Source: Triplophysa rosa
Taxonomy: Eukaryota; Chordata; Actinopteri; Cypriniformes; Nemacheilidae
Length of the DNA: 64,000 nt
Direction of reading: 5' to 3'
Assembly (NCBI RefSeq): GCF_024868665.1
Contig: NC_079890.1
Location: 3,342,093-3,406,092 of the forward strand
Part shown: positions 1 to 12,500 of the stretch, piece after piece
How the letters are laid out: the number at the start of each line of letters is the position of its first letter
How positions within the stretch are numbered: the first letter of the stretch is position 1
Position numbers and translations under genes: made by a program
The notes under the pieces: generated by a model
Told to the model about the DNA's origin: nothing
Seen by the model: only the letters and a program-made list of their open reading frames with translations
Database searches by the model: none

Positions 1-278
1 ATTAAATTATTGTTGTTGTTAATATTACTATTATTGTAATTTAGTTATTGTTTTGTTCTTGTCCTTGTTACTAATATAATAATAATAAAATATACAGTAT
101 TACAGTTGTTGTTATTTGTGGGGTAATAAATGATAAAAAATAATTTATTTATTAAAACCATTTTGTATTTTACAAAATGCAATAAATCAGCAATGTGTTT
201 ATGCACAGAGAGCTACTAGAAAAATGACTTTTCATTAACAATAACATTTATAAGGTGTGTGTGTATTTGTGTATGTAG
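1..278. other. adamtsl3 intron end before the first exon
   Basis: AT-rich intronic DNA ending in the acceptor at 277-278. No gene, RNA or recognised repeat. Confidence 0.5.
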
Positions 279-568
279 GTTCATTCCGGGTCCGTGGACA
301 GCCTGCAGCGTGTCCTGTGGTCTGGGAATTCAGAGACGTCTGGTGAAGTGTAAAGTGCTACTGTCTTTCACTCGAACTGAAGTGGAACTCCCTGATGAAG
401 AATGCGACGAGGAGAAGCCTCCCTCACAAAGGTCTTGTGATTCGGGCCCGTGTTCGGAGTCTCCAGACTCACCGTGGTGGCCCCTGGGGTCCCAGGAGAT
501 CCCGGAGCAGCACGGCTACGATTGGGAATACATGGGCTTCACAGCCTGCTCCGCTTCTTGTGCTGCTG
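279..568 (+). CDS. adamtsl3: adamtsl3 exon 1 of window: TSP1 repeat and start of next
   Basis: Acceptor AG at 277-278, donor GT at 569-570 (GTGAGT). It starts with the last base of a split codon and encodes FIPGPWTACSVSCG, then the six-cysteine TSP1 pattern ending CDSGPC, then a second repeat beginning GFTACSASCAA. The preceding exon is outside the window, so the numbering is local. Confidence 0.88.
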
Positions 569-3500
569 GTGAGTCTCCAAAAAACCCATTACACAAAACA
601 ACCTCTGTAATGTATTCACTGATCAAACAGATTTCAAACACGTAATTATTGTGTACAGATTAAGGTCATGTCCAGCTTTCCAAGTGAAATAAAATTGGCA
701 TGAACTCTAAATTTGCTGGGAGAGATGTATAGATATAAACTATAGATATTTAAGAAACTCGTATCCCAGAATTTTTTTCATCACTGTGTTTTGTTTGCAG
801 GCAAGCAGATGGCTGTCGTCAGGTGCGTGAGCACCTCAGGAAAGGAAATTGTTGATGACGTGCTCTGCAGCAGCTCCAGGGCGCCGCTCTCCTCGTTTCG
901 CATCTGTAACCCTCAGCCATGTCCTGCAAGGTACCATACACATACCACTGAGTAAAAAATGGGAAAAACATTTCAATCTTAAAATGAGGTTGTATGGGTA
1001 TTCTCCTCTCCTCCACTGAAAAGTACCAAATAAAGTGCCACAGTGCTACTGTGGGATTCTTGGAAGTTTGATGTCCCGTACTGTATCTTCTGTAAAACAA
1101 ACTATGATTTTCCATCTGATACTGTACCAGAGTTTTATTGTATTTTATTTTAGTTTAAATTTGTTTAATTTTGTCATTTTATTAATTTTATATATTTGTT
1201 ATTTATATATATATATATATATTAGGGCTGTCAAACGATTAATCGCGATTAATCGCATCCAGAATAAAAGTCTGTGTTTACATAATGTACTGTATGTCTG
1301 TGTACTGTGCATATTAATTTAGTACTTATAAACACATACATGTACACAACATGTATATATTTAGAAAATGCTTCCATGTATTTATTTATATTTGCCAATA
1401 ATTAAAATTATAGGTAAATGTTTATTAATATTAAAATTATATATTTTTCTTAAATAAATGCGTATGTTTTTATAAATACAAAATTAAAATGCCCAGTACA
1501 CAGACATACATTATGTTAACCCAAACTTTTATTCTGGATGCGATTAATCGTGATTAATCGTTCGACAGCCCTAATATATATATAATAAATAAAACTTTAT
1601 TTATTTTATTTCAGTTGTAATTGTAAATGAAATCTATAATGACAAATTTAAACTAAAATAAACTATGTATAGTTTTTATTTATGTTCAGGTAATATTTTT
1701 AGTGCCTTTTTTATTGTCTTTGGGTCTGTCCGTCAATGTCAGTTTTACCAGGCAATGTAGACACCGCTAACTGATTTATTTAACAACAAACATATTTGAC
1801 TTTGAAACATGTTGCGTGCAAAAGAAATGAAAAATAAATACAACAGGAATCATCCGGCTCTTTTACAAGGGCCTAAAATTGAACTCGCTGGGCTAAATCA
1901 CATTAAAGTACCAATTTCAGATTGAATCTAAATAGCTTGTCAGACTGCTTACAATAAAAACATGTCATGAAAATAATGTGTTTTTCTGTTAACTGTCCGT
2001 TGGCCAAGAAAAGCAGGGCAGCTGGCGTTTTAAAGCGATGCATTATGGGATAAATGGTTTTCTTGGAGCGAAATGATTTTCTTTTCTTAGAAGTTTGATG
2101 TGCCGCTTTTTACATACAGCCGCACAGAACGTTACAGTAGTTCAGATGTTTCTGGAAATGAAGCGAGATTGTTATCTCAGAAGTGCTAGTAGTAATTCGA
2201 AATGCAAAGAATTTTGGCTATATGATCTCCAGTCAGTTCAAGCTACAGTATTGCATGTCATGAAATGCCAGGGTTCATAAAACTTAAAGACCAGAGGAAC
2301 GTAAAGAACGTAACTTCATGTTTTGCATTATCGCAACGTGCATACCCCAGGAATATTTAGCTAAATTATAAACATAGTGACCCATAAACCTAATCTACTG
2401 TATGTTTGCATGTCTTTGTTTCATCTTGAATTTGATAGAATTTAAAATTGACTTTTAAAAGCAATATTATACTTTCCATTTCACTGAAATATGTCACATT
2501 ATGCGTTGTGATTGTCTGGAACAGTTATGAGACGAATCTGCCGATGTGTACATGTGTGTCGTGTATAGATGGGAGGTGAGCATGTGGAACCCGTGTTCCG
2601 GGTCATGTGGTGTGGGACTGCAGACACGCAGTGTGTCGTGTGTGAGGCCTGTGGCTGGAAACCGCACAGAACCAGCGTCCAGTAAAGACTGCGTGGAAAG
2701 CAGACCTCCAGAATTACAGGCCTGCAATCAGGTGGCGTGTCCACCCGCCTGGCTGACTGAGAGCTGGCAACAGGTTAGTGACCCCCTTCGTGAAATAAAA
2801 CTCCACACTTTAAATAAATGCAATAATAATCGTTCTTTAAAGGAGAATAACTCAAAAGCAAAATTCTATTCCATTCGATAATAAATCGTTTTTCTGTTTT
2901 TTTATGCAGACTGTTGAAATGTTAAAGGGATACTTCACCCCAAAATGAAAATTCTGTCAACATTTACTCACTATCGAGTTGTTCCAAAACTGTATAAATG
3001 TCTTTGTTCTGATGAACACAGAGGAAGATATTTGGAAGAATGCTTGTAACCGAACAGTTCTTGGCCACCATTGACTACCAAAGTAGGAAAAATTACAATG
3101 GTGGTCAAAAGTGCCCCAGAACGGTTTGCTTTCCTACATTCTTCAAAATATCTTCTATTGTGTTCAACAGAACAAAGACATTTATACAGATTTGGAACAA
3201 CTCGAGAGTGAGTAAATGTTGACAGAATGTTCATTTTGGGGTGAACTGTCACTTTAAGATTATGCTGTAAATGGAAACCATGTAAAAAACAATTTGGCAA
3301 TAGGGTAAGAAAAGTCAAAAATGACCTGAAAACACGTCTCATTATCTTTATACACAGTTTACTTAAGTAAATTTTTTTTTTTTTGCTGGGGTACCAAAAT
3401 ATTGATATATTTATATAAATGAATTTAAATCTTTTTTGAGCTATGCAATGCACATTATTATTATTTTTTACCATATACTGTTATAGTGTTATTCGTACAG

Positions 3501-6500
3501 TATCTATTTAAATTTTTCTGAGAATTTGTAAGAGGAATGTCTGAGACCAGGTTGTAATAATAAGTTCCCATATAAAAGGCTAATATTTTTAGTTGGCAGT
3601 GAAGGGGAAGATGAAAAAGAAATGAAAGAAAACAAGGCCGATAACCTGGAGTCTTATTAACATTCAAAGATCCACACAAATCAGTATTTGGCATTTCTAC
3701 TGTAAACTACAGTTAAAAAACATCTTCACATCAAGGGTTGATGTTTATATTCACTCGAATGCTGCACTTTGCGTGTTTGTGGAGGTGTTTGGCTGATGCT
3801 GACAGCGGTTTGTTTGTGTTTGTTTGGTGTTTGTTTGTTTTGTGAGTCAGTGCTCTCATTCATGAGGCAGAGGATCACAGTGGCGTAAAGTTTACTGTAA
3901 ACAGAGGTTGGCTACAGGAAGCTACCGAAGATTGACAGACGAGGAGTGTCCCGGAAACAAACCTGCGGCACACAGAACGTGCTTCATCTCCGACTGTCTC
4001 TTGCCCCGTCTGGAAGGAGGAGAGTGGTCAAAGGTGGGAATTACTTTAAAACTATATATATATATATATTTATATATACATACTGTATATATATGCATTG
4101 ATATAAAAACATATGAAAATAAATTGCTTACTGTTTAGGTTAGAATTAGTGTCGTGATTTATACAGTAAATACTGTTATTTAATAATAGAAGTCGATGGT
4201 GTGGTCCGGTGGTAAGGTTGCAAGGAAAAAAAGGAATAAGGAAAAAAACATAAACACAAATATTGAAACTTTGAATTTATAATAATATTGAAACTTAATT
4301 GTGTGTGCTAAGGAAAAATCAAAATAACTGTATGAAAATCTTGTAATATAATGTAGAAGTATTCGGAGCCCTTTTAGGGACATGGTGGTGAAAAAAATGA
4401 GAGGGAAGAGAAAAATATATTTTAAAGCTTTTGCGTTATCTCGCAAAAATGTTGCATTCCCCGGAGAAACATTGCGTTCCCTCGCAAAACTTTTGCATTC
4501 TCTCGCAAACATATTTGTGTTATCTCGCAAAAGTTTTGCAAACACATTTGTGTTATCTCGCAAAACTTTTGCGTTCTCTCGCAAACATATTTGCATCATC
4601 TCGCAAAACTTTTGCATTCTCTCGCAAACATATTTGCGTTATCTCGCAAAACTTTTGCGTTCTCTCGCAAACATATTTGCGTTATCTCGCAAAACATTTT
4701 GCGAGTTCGGACAAACACTTCATATTTAATGTCCTGCTGGCAGAATTTAAGACTAGCTCTGTACATAAACAGAGCTAGTTTTGCGAGAGAACGCAGAAGT
4801 TTTGCGAGGGAACGCAATGTTTCTCGGAGGAACGCAAAACATATGCGAGATAACGTAAAAGCTTTAAAAAATATTTTTCTCTTCCCTTTCATATTTTTTC
4901 CACACCATGTCCCTAAAAGCGCTCCGTAGAAGTAGATAAAAAGATGTAGATGAAAAAATCCCATATAAGATACATGGTAAAAGATGCCAAGTTGCATTCT
5001 CTCATGTTGGAAAAAAATGGGTAATTTAAATCGGTGTATGTGTGTATGCAGTGCTCTGTGACTTGCGGAAAAGGCGTTCAGCGTCGGGAACCCGTGTGCC
5101 GGAGACAGACGGCGTCCGGTCAACTAGTCACTCTGGACCGGTCGGCCTGCGGTGGCCTTTCCCTCCCTCCTTTAGTCCGGAGCTGTCGCATGAGCCCCTG
5201 CAGCAGTAAGATCTTCATTCATTTACACGAAAGTGAAGCTTTAATTGAATTAATAACAGAATTGCAAAAATATTGATGTCAGAAACAAAAAACAATGGAC
5301 AGGTTGTCCCGACCCCATCTCACCCAAAAGCTTTCGGACCTTAAACAAACAGAGCACAGAGCTACTGAGCCACAGTGTCGCAGTATTAATACTTTTTGGG
5401 AAATAAACTTTTCATTGTCTGTGTTTTTAAAATGGCGCAGAACAGATTTTAACATTTGAAACAATGACAGACTTCACATTTATCTGTTATTAGATCAAAT
5501 CAGATTATATAAACTATTAGCGAGACCTGACCTGTGTTTGACCTTCCTCTCAGCGCAGTCTCCAGATATTCTGACACCAACAAGTTGACTTTGTTCGGGA
5601 AACCCGTTTTTGTAGCAGCTTGTGGCAACAGTAATATCCTACTTGAGTTTCAGGTTTGGATTTCTGTCATATAAAAAGCAGGCTTCTGTAGGTAACATTT
5701 CATATGTTGTCATTGCGAAACCCGTGAACTCTCCATGGCCATGTATAAGAGCTCTGTGAGAACATATTAAGAACTTAGTTTGGGTTCAAACCAAATTTCT
5801 GGGTTTATCATTTTGTAAATCTGTTGTATGGTGGAACAGTCATGCAGCGTATTTTCATTTTCTTGAGTGTCAAATATATTCATGGTTTCCTTCTACTTTT
5901 TAAAGTTAGTTTTGTGTTGTATGATTTGACTTCTTAAGACTCAACAAAATGAACTAGTTTGGCAAACTCAAAACTAGGACAATTAAAACGTCTTGTTCCT
6001 CTCTCCGCAGAGCACAGATACTCCAAAAATCGTTGCCCTCAAGTCATGGGCCTGAAGCGCATCTACATTCAGACCAGACAGGAAAAACGTCTCACTTTTA
6101 CTGTTGGAGGACGCGCCTACCTTCTACCCAAAACCTCCATCGCCGTCAAGTGTCCGGTGCGTCATTTCCCCAAAGCACAGATCCGCTGGGAGAAAAATGG
6201 GAAGGAGCTAAAAAGCTCAAAACGTCTGAGCATCACCAAGTCTGGAGCGTTGAGGATCTATAACCTGGATGCTGGGGACATCGGAGTGTACCGTTGCTGG
6301 GCCAACCAAGATTCAGAGACGTTCGTCCTGAAGCTCATTGGCCACAATAATAGACTCCTGGAGCATCCTGACGGTTTGGAGAAGGATGATGGATTTCATC
6401 CGTACCTCAACAAAGAGGGTGTAAAGTGCCACGAACAGAAGGGATCTGCAAAGAAAACTTCAAAATCTGACCCGGGCTGGATGCAAAAGAACGAGTTTTA

Positions 6501-9500
6501 CCGAGATGACAACGGTCAGCCAAAGGACACTCTTGCTTTGGGAAAACACTCGGGGGCTTTTGTCCTAGAACCAGCGCAGTTTGAGGAGCTCGTGAGGAAC
6601 ATCACTCAACTTGCCGAAAGCGGAGACGTGACGGATGAAATGGCGTCGCTTCTAATAGGCAAGATCATGGAGGATTTGGCCATCACTGAGCACGGGACAG
6701 CTAATAAAGAATTGAGCACTACGGTGGATAATTATTTGAATAAGACCCCAAACTCTTCGACACCTTCTTTGGGGAAGGGGATTAAAAAAGGCAGCGGAGC
6801 CGCGATCGTTCGTCAAAAGCATCACGGGTCTGCAATGAGCTTCCAGAGGGATCTCAGGATTCATGTGGGAAGGACTGCTTATCTAACCAATGCTACACAC
6901 AGCCTCACGCTGATCTGTCCCGCCCGGGGATCACCTCACCCGAACCTGTCCTGGAGCAAAGATGGAGCTCCGCTACAGAACAGCGAAAGGTAAAGCACAA
7001 TAATATGTAGTGTAATGGGTCAAATATGCCGTTCATTGATGGTGATGCTTTTGGGTTTTGTTCACATGTATTTGTTTGATAATAGTTGATGCTTTTACAC
7101 AATTTTGTTTGTATTATATATAATATATAACATTAAATATACAATTATGCTATTTTTATTTATTTATTTATTTATTTATTCTGCGTATTCTGTGAAAACG
7201 TCACCATATTTTGGTTTTGTTTATATATACGTATATATAATGCATGGTAACATAATTTTGTTTGTATATATAATTGTATTTATTATATATACTGTAAAAT
7301 ACATATAATATTTAATTATTTATTCTTTGTCAATTCAACCGCATTTTGGAAACTTAGCCATTTTTGATTTTTTTCATAAGTTGTTGTGTAGAATTAATTT
7401 ATGCTTATAAATAATTTTGTTTTAATATATATTGTTTTTACTCATTTATAATTGTTTTGAATTAATTAATTGATTATTATTTTTATACATCATTTTGTAT
7501 TTATTATATATGATATAAATATATAACATTTATTTTTAAGTATAAGTCGTTATTAATAGTTATTAATAAATGTATTAATTATTAATACATTTTTTGGTAG
7601 ATAGACAAACTGTATTGAAACCCAAAATATTAAATGCCATGGATGAATATTTAGTGAGTAATCCACTATTTTGGGATTCAACAAAAAAAAGCAACAGCTT
7701 TTTACTTTGCGAGGTTTGTGCGCAAATTAAAGGGGGTGAAAAAGGACTTTAAACTAATGACGGCATTATTATTTTATTTTACACAAATATTGGTATAGTA
7801 GATTTATTGGTAAATTCTATTGACTTTAACTATCCTTGATATGCCAGTGTTGACACTTCAAACGTTTTCTGATTCACCAATACACTAAATATTAATCCAT
7901 GGCATGTCATTTGGTTTTCTTCATTTCTTGACAGCCATGGCCACTACATCACTCCTGTTATGTTTCATAGAAAAAAACAGCGTATAGGTGTGGAACAACA
8001 TGAGGCCTTGAGTAAATAATGGCAGAGGTTTTTTTTGTGTGAACTTTCAATAAGGGCAATAAAATGACACCAGCGTTCTGTTGACTAAAATACATTTTCA
8101 ACCAGAGTCCATAGCACACCTTGATTCTCATCCAACAAACATGGTTTTAAAAATGTGTGAAGTTCAGCTTAAACACAACAAGCTATTTTTTCTCTTTATG
8201 AAAGCAAGACTCCCTATGTACCTCTGAGTCCAGCGTGACTGATCTCGATTGAGCAGCCACATATTCCAAAGGCTTGTTAATCACCAACCCACTCAAATAT
8301 TCACCTCAAGAGCACCCCAACTCTCACGTTATGCGGTTTGTTAGGGTCAGAAACGCTGGCTGCACTTGTTTCAGTCTCTCCAGGGTCGCATTGTGGTCTA
8401 ATAGTCTGGTCTACAACGTTGGTTGTTAAATAAAGTCATTGAAAACATTGATTTAGTAATTCAGATTTGTCCAGTTCAGGGCCTTAATGTGGCCTCCGCA
8501 CAGACAGTCGCCAAACATTGTCTGCCCCCCTTCCTGGCAAACGCTGGGTGACCTGAGACAGACGTGGCTGTACAAACATCGTCCGGGCCTCCTCTTGCAA
8601 CTTTGGCTTGGAAATCCTGCAACGTTGGTGTGACATGTGAAATACTGAAGTGCTTAAACTTTCAGTGGTCAATTTTGGCATGCTGTGATGTTGGTTGTCT
8701 TGACAGCCAGTGATTTTATGCTGTACATATAAGTGCATATGAAATCCACATACTGTATCAGAACACTTGATGCACCAAATTACAGTATACTACATTGTTT
8801 TAAAAACAGCCAATCAGAACACACAACAGCCAAACGTAACACCCAATAGCCAGTCAGAGCACAAAACAGCCAATCAGATTGCACAAAATATACGACAGCC
8901 AGGACACACAGCAGCTGACTACAGTCAATCAGAACACAAAACTAATAACAAAACACAAAGCCAATCAAAACTTACAACCACCAATAAGAACTGACAACAA
9001 GCAATCAGAACTCACAACAGCCAATCACAACACACAGCAGCCAATAAGAACACACGGTAGCTAATCCAAACACACTGCAGCTAATCAGAAAACAGGCAGC
9101 CAATTAGAACTCGGAACTGACACAGAGATACTCTTAATAAAGGGAGATGGCAGGGTCTGTAATGCTTCCAGTTGGAGAAAGCGTAACGGCTAACGAAACC
9201 CATTGGCATCTATTAAAAAAGACTAGCGCCTGAAGCCAGGGCGTTAGCATTAGCCATTACGCTTTTTTGGCTAAAGGTTGTATGCTTTCCATCTAGTGGC
9301 TTTAGCTGTGTCCCAAATAACATACTATACACTTTAGAAGGGTAGTATCGTCCCAAATGGAATACTAAATGGCTTATACTAACGGAAGTATATCGGTTTC
9401 CCAGACGAGCGCAAATGGCACAATACGTGTGAATAAAAATCTATTTATACACTGTAAATTTAATGTAGTTTTCATCTGTTTTGCCCAGCATTACTTTAGT

Positions 9501-12500
9501 CATCATCAGATTGAAGCGTTATCACTCTGCAGGAGAGTTTTGCTCTAGCAGCATTCGATAGCCCCGCGTCCCTTCCGCTACTTAAGCGAAACTGCGACCG
9601 TTAAGTGCGTGAAGTGTCCACAGTTCCACACTTCATATTTTCGGTTGAAAAAGTGCATCATCCGTGTACTTAAAGCGAACTTCTTTTTTGAGGATTTTCA
9701 ATGTGAACGCACTACTCGCACTATTTATACTACAAAATGGCGTAGAATAGTGCACGATTTGTGACACGCCTTTTGACTGACAACAACCTGTCAGAACACA
9801 GGCAACCACCCGAACACACAGCAGCCAATCATGACAAAAAAAGCCAATCAAATCTAGCAACAGCCCATAGGAACCGACAACAAGCAATCAGAACATCCAT
9901 TCAGATTTCCAGAACTCACAGCAGCCAATTAGACACAAAGGACCCAATCCGAGCTCACGAGAGGCAATCAGAACACACAAAAGCCAATCAAAATTCACAA
10001 CAGCAAATCAGAACTCAAAACATCAAAATCAGAACACACAACAGCCAATCAAAAAAGTTCAACTGAGGTGAACTGGGGATCTCATTTTCAGCCATTACAT
10101 TTATCATCTTTCATTTCTGTTTTTTTTGGGATCCTACACAGTCCTTTTATAATCCTTTATTTATTTATTATTCTCGACCATTATTCTCGATTCTTCAACC
10201 ACAGTATTACACTGAGCTGCCAAATCATTTGCCTCCCACTCTATGTTGTCAGGGCTGTTTCAGCCGTGGTCTCAGCTGTGTTGCCATCAGAGCAATGCTG
10301 CTTATTCCCATTATAGAACTCCACACTACCCCAAAACCAAACATAACATCACTGCCAGTCTATGCCAGCCCAGTGCCAACCCAGAATAAATGCATTCCAT
10401 TCCTACAGACTAATATTTACAATTAGGTCATGTTATTCTTCTCTTGCTGCAAGTATTGGGAATATTTCAAATTGCCTTGCTGCATGAAAATTGCCCTAAA
10501 TTCTTTCCATTTATCGCGAGTCATTCCAAATATTATTTGAACAAACAATGAAGGATCTTTCTAATGCTAGGTAACAATTTGAAATGTATTTATTTGAAGT
10601 AAAGTTTGATGTCATTTGACAAAAACGAGTATGTTAAATAACCTGCAGTTACATGTTTCAAACAGAGATGGCGCTAGAGAGGCAAATGTTTGCAGCTTTA
10701 AATAAACTATCACACAAACTCTTTTCGTCTCACAGTAGTCTTTATCACATCAAACTTATTACACGACATCAATCTCCATAAAGAAACAAACAAACGCAGC
10801 CGTAGCGCTTACGGCCCCGGGGTCCACCTCTGCTGTGGCGCTTACATACCGCTTCTTATTTTTGGCCAGATGTGAAGCAAAACACAGGCGAGGTGATTGA
10901 CGTTCACAGACTCTGAAGCTGCGTGAAGCCTCACCTTTTAAAGCCCTTCCATTCGAATGTGTCTTGGCACAACAGCGATTCACTAAATCAGGCGCTAACA
11001 AGGTGATGTTGCTTTACTGCTGCGGATGTGAATTAAATATGACACACACACACACACAGAGTTCTGGCTGAAGTTGGTAACGGTGTGATTGATGTTATGA
11101 GCTGATGAGGTTTATATTACAGCCCTCATTTAAATGAAGAATGTACGGTGGGTTTTTAAAAGCGTTTGCTCGCATTTAGGGTTAGGGATCTGAAGAAACT
11201 CGTAACTTTCAAAAATAAACTTTGGCCTGTAACTTTCACTTCAGTAGACTTGAATGATTCTTAAAAAAATTGATTCTGTTAGTAGAAAGGCCAGTTGACG
11301 CAAAGAATGATAACTATAAAGATAGCTTTAGCGATAAATATATTAGCGTCCACACAGATGGACAATAACGGTATGTTTATTCTAAGCGCACGTGCTTCAG
11401 TTTCACATTTTAACTGTGTGAGCTCTTCAAATTCGAATGGATTTTGATTGGCTATCAATGTTTTATCGTTCAAAAATCGCCAGTCTCTGTATCATTATTA
11501 TTGCAGTTGTGCTACTGCGCTTTTATAGCAAATATTATTATATTATAAATAATTGGGTTTGTCCGTCTGTCTAATACAATTCATATTTTTGCTGGTAATT
11601 GCATAATTTTTAGGTAACAATTTAGTGGAAATATATTTATTTGAAGTCACGTAAAGCTGCAATCCGTATTTTAAAAAAAATAAAAAATCAACTAAAATCT
11701 TTTAGCAAGTACATAGAAACGATCTCCTTACCTCAAAACGATTCACAATAGTTAGCTTATATAACTATATTAACGTCCACAACAACGGATTATTCTAAGC
11801 TCACGCTACATTTTGAATACGTGACCCCTTTGAATTCAAATCGATTGGCTGTCAAAGTTTTATCATTCATCTGCTGGAAAACATATTCTGAAAATGATCC
11901 CAACTCTCGTTGATCGCAGTCATCATTATTATTATTAGTAAAGTTGTGGCGTGGACACTGCTGCTCACTTAAATTTACTGCCATTTTTGATACTTTATAG
12001 TTACATAAAATATTTTCATTGGGTCTTTAGGCGTTTTGCTCAAGGACACAGTGGTGGGCTTATGAATCGAACCATCTGGGGTTTAAACCTTCAACCTTTA
12101 AATAAAATACATTTGTAACCACTAAGCCACACCACAGCCTATTTAAACGTTCATTTGTTCTTATTTTTAATGCACTTATGAACCATTATCCCTAATGAAT
12201 TGTATGATTTTACTCACATTTTTCCAAAGACATCATTTAGTCGTTTATTTTTAAGACAGATGTGCCGTGTAGGATAACGTTTGTGATGGTGGAAACAAAG
12301 CCGCCGTTGTCTTAAGAAAGTTGATTTTCAGCCTACCTCCGAGTCCACCCAGACGTGCCATCACGCTTTAGATGATATCTTTTCGATGAGTTTGATACTT
12401 TGGACATGACTCAGCTGGAGTTTTTATATCAGCGGGTCGGAATGAGTGGGCTTTCATGACGCGTATGCTGGACTGGATACAATGTACATTTTGTGCCGCT

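Larger units (their letters stand above)
4365..4925. mobile_element. Inverted-repeat element carrying a TCGCAAA minisatellite
   Basis: Ends GGAGCCCTTTTAGGGACATG and, inverted, CATGTCCCTAAAAGCGCTCC; the inverted arms extend about 80 bp. GTAGAAGTA occurs directly outside both ends (4352-4360, 4926-4934), a 9-bp target duplication if three bases at the left are counted in the element. Nine bp is usual for Mutator-like elements. The interior is a tandem array plus a short perfect hairpin. Intronic, no coding. Confidence 0.7.

Noticed and set aside
4180..4929. Overlapping 112-175 residue frames with repeated LAKLLRSLA peptides
   Set aside because: They come from the TCGCAAA minisatellite in several frames and strands; not a gene.
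8807..10060. Regular short repeats resembling a CRISPR array
   Set aside because: Units are variable, contiguous without unique spacers, and the DNA is vertebrate.
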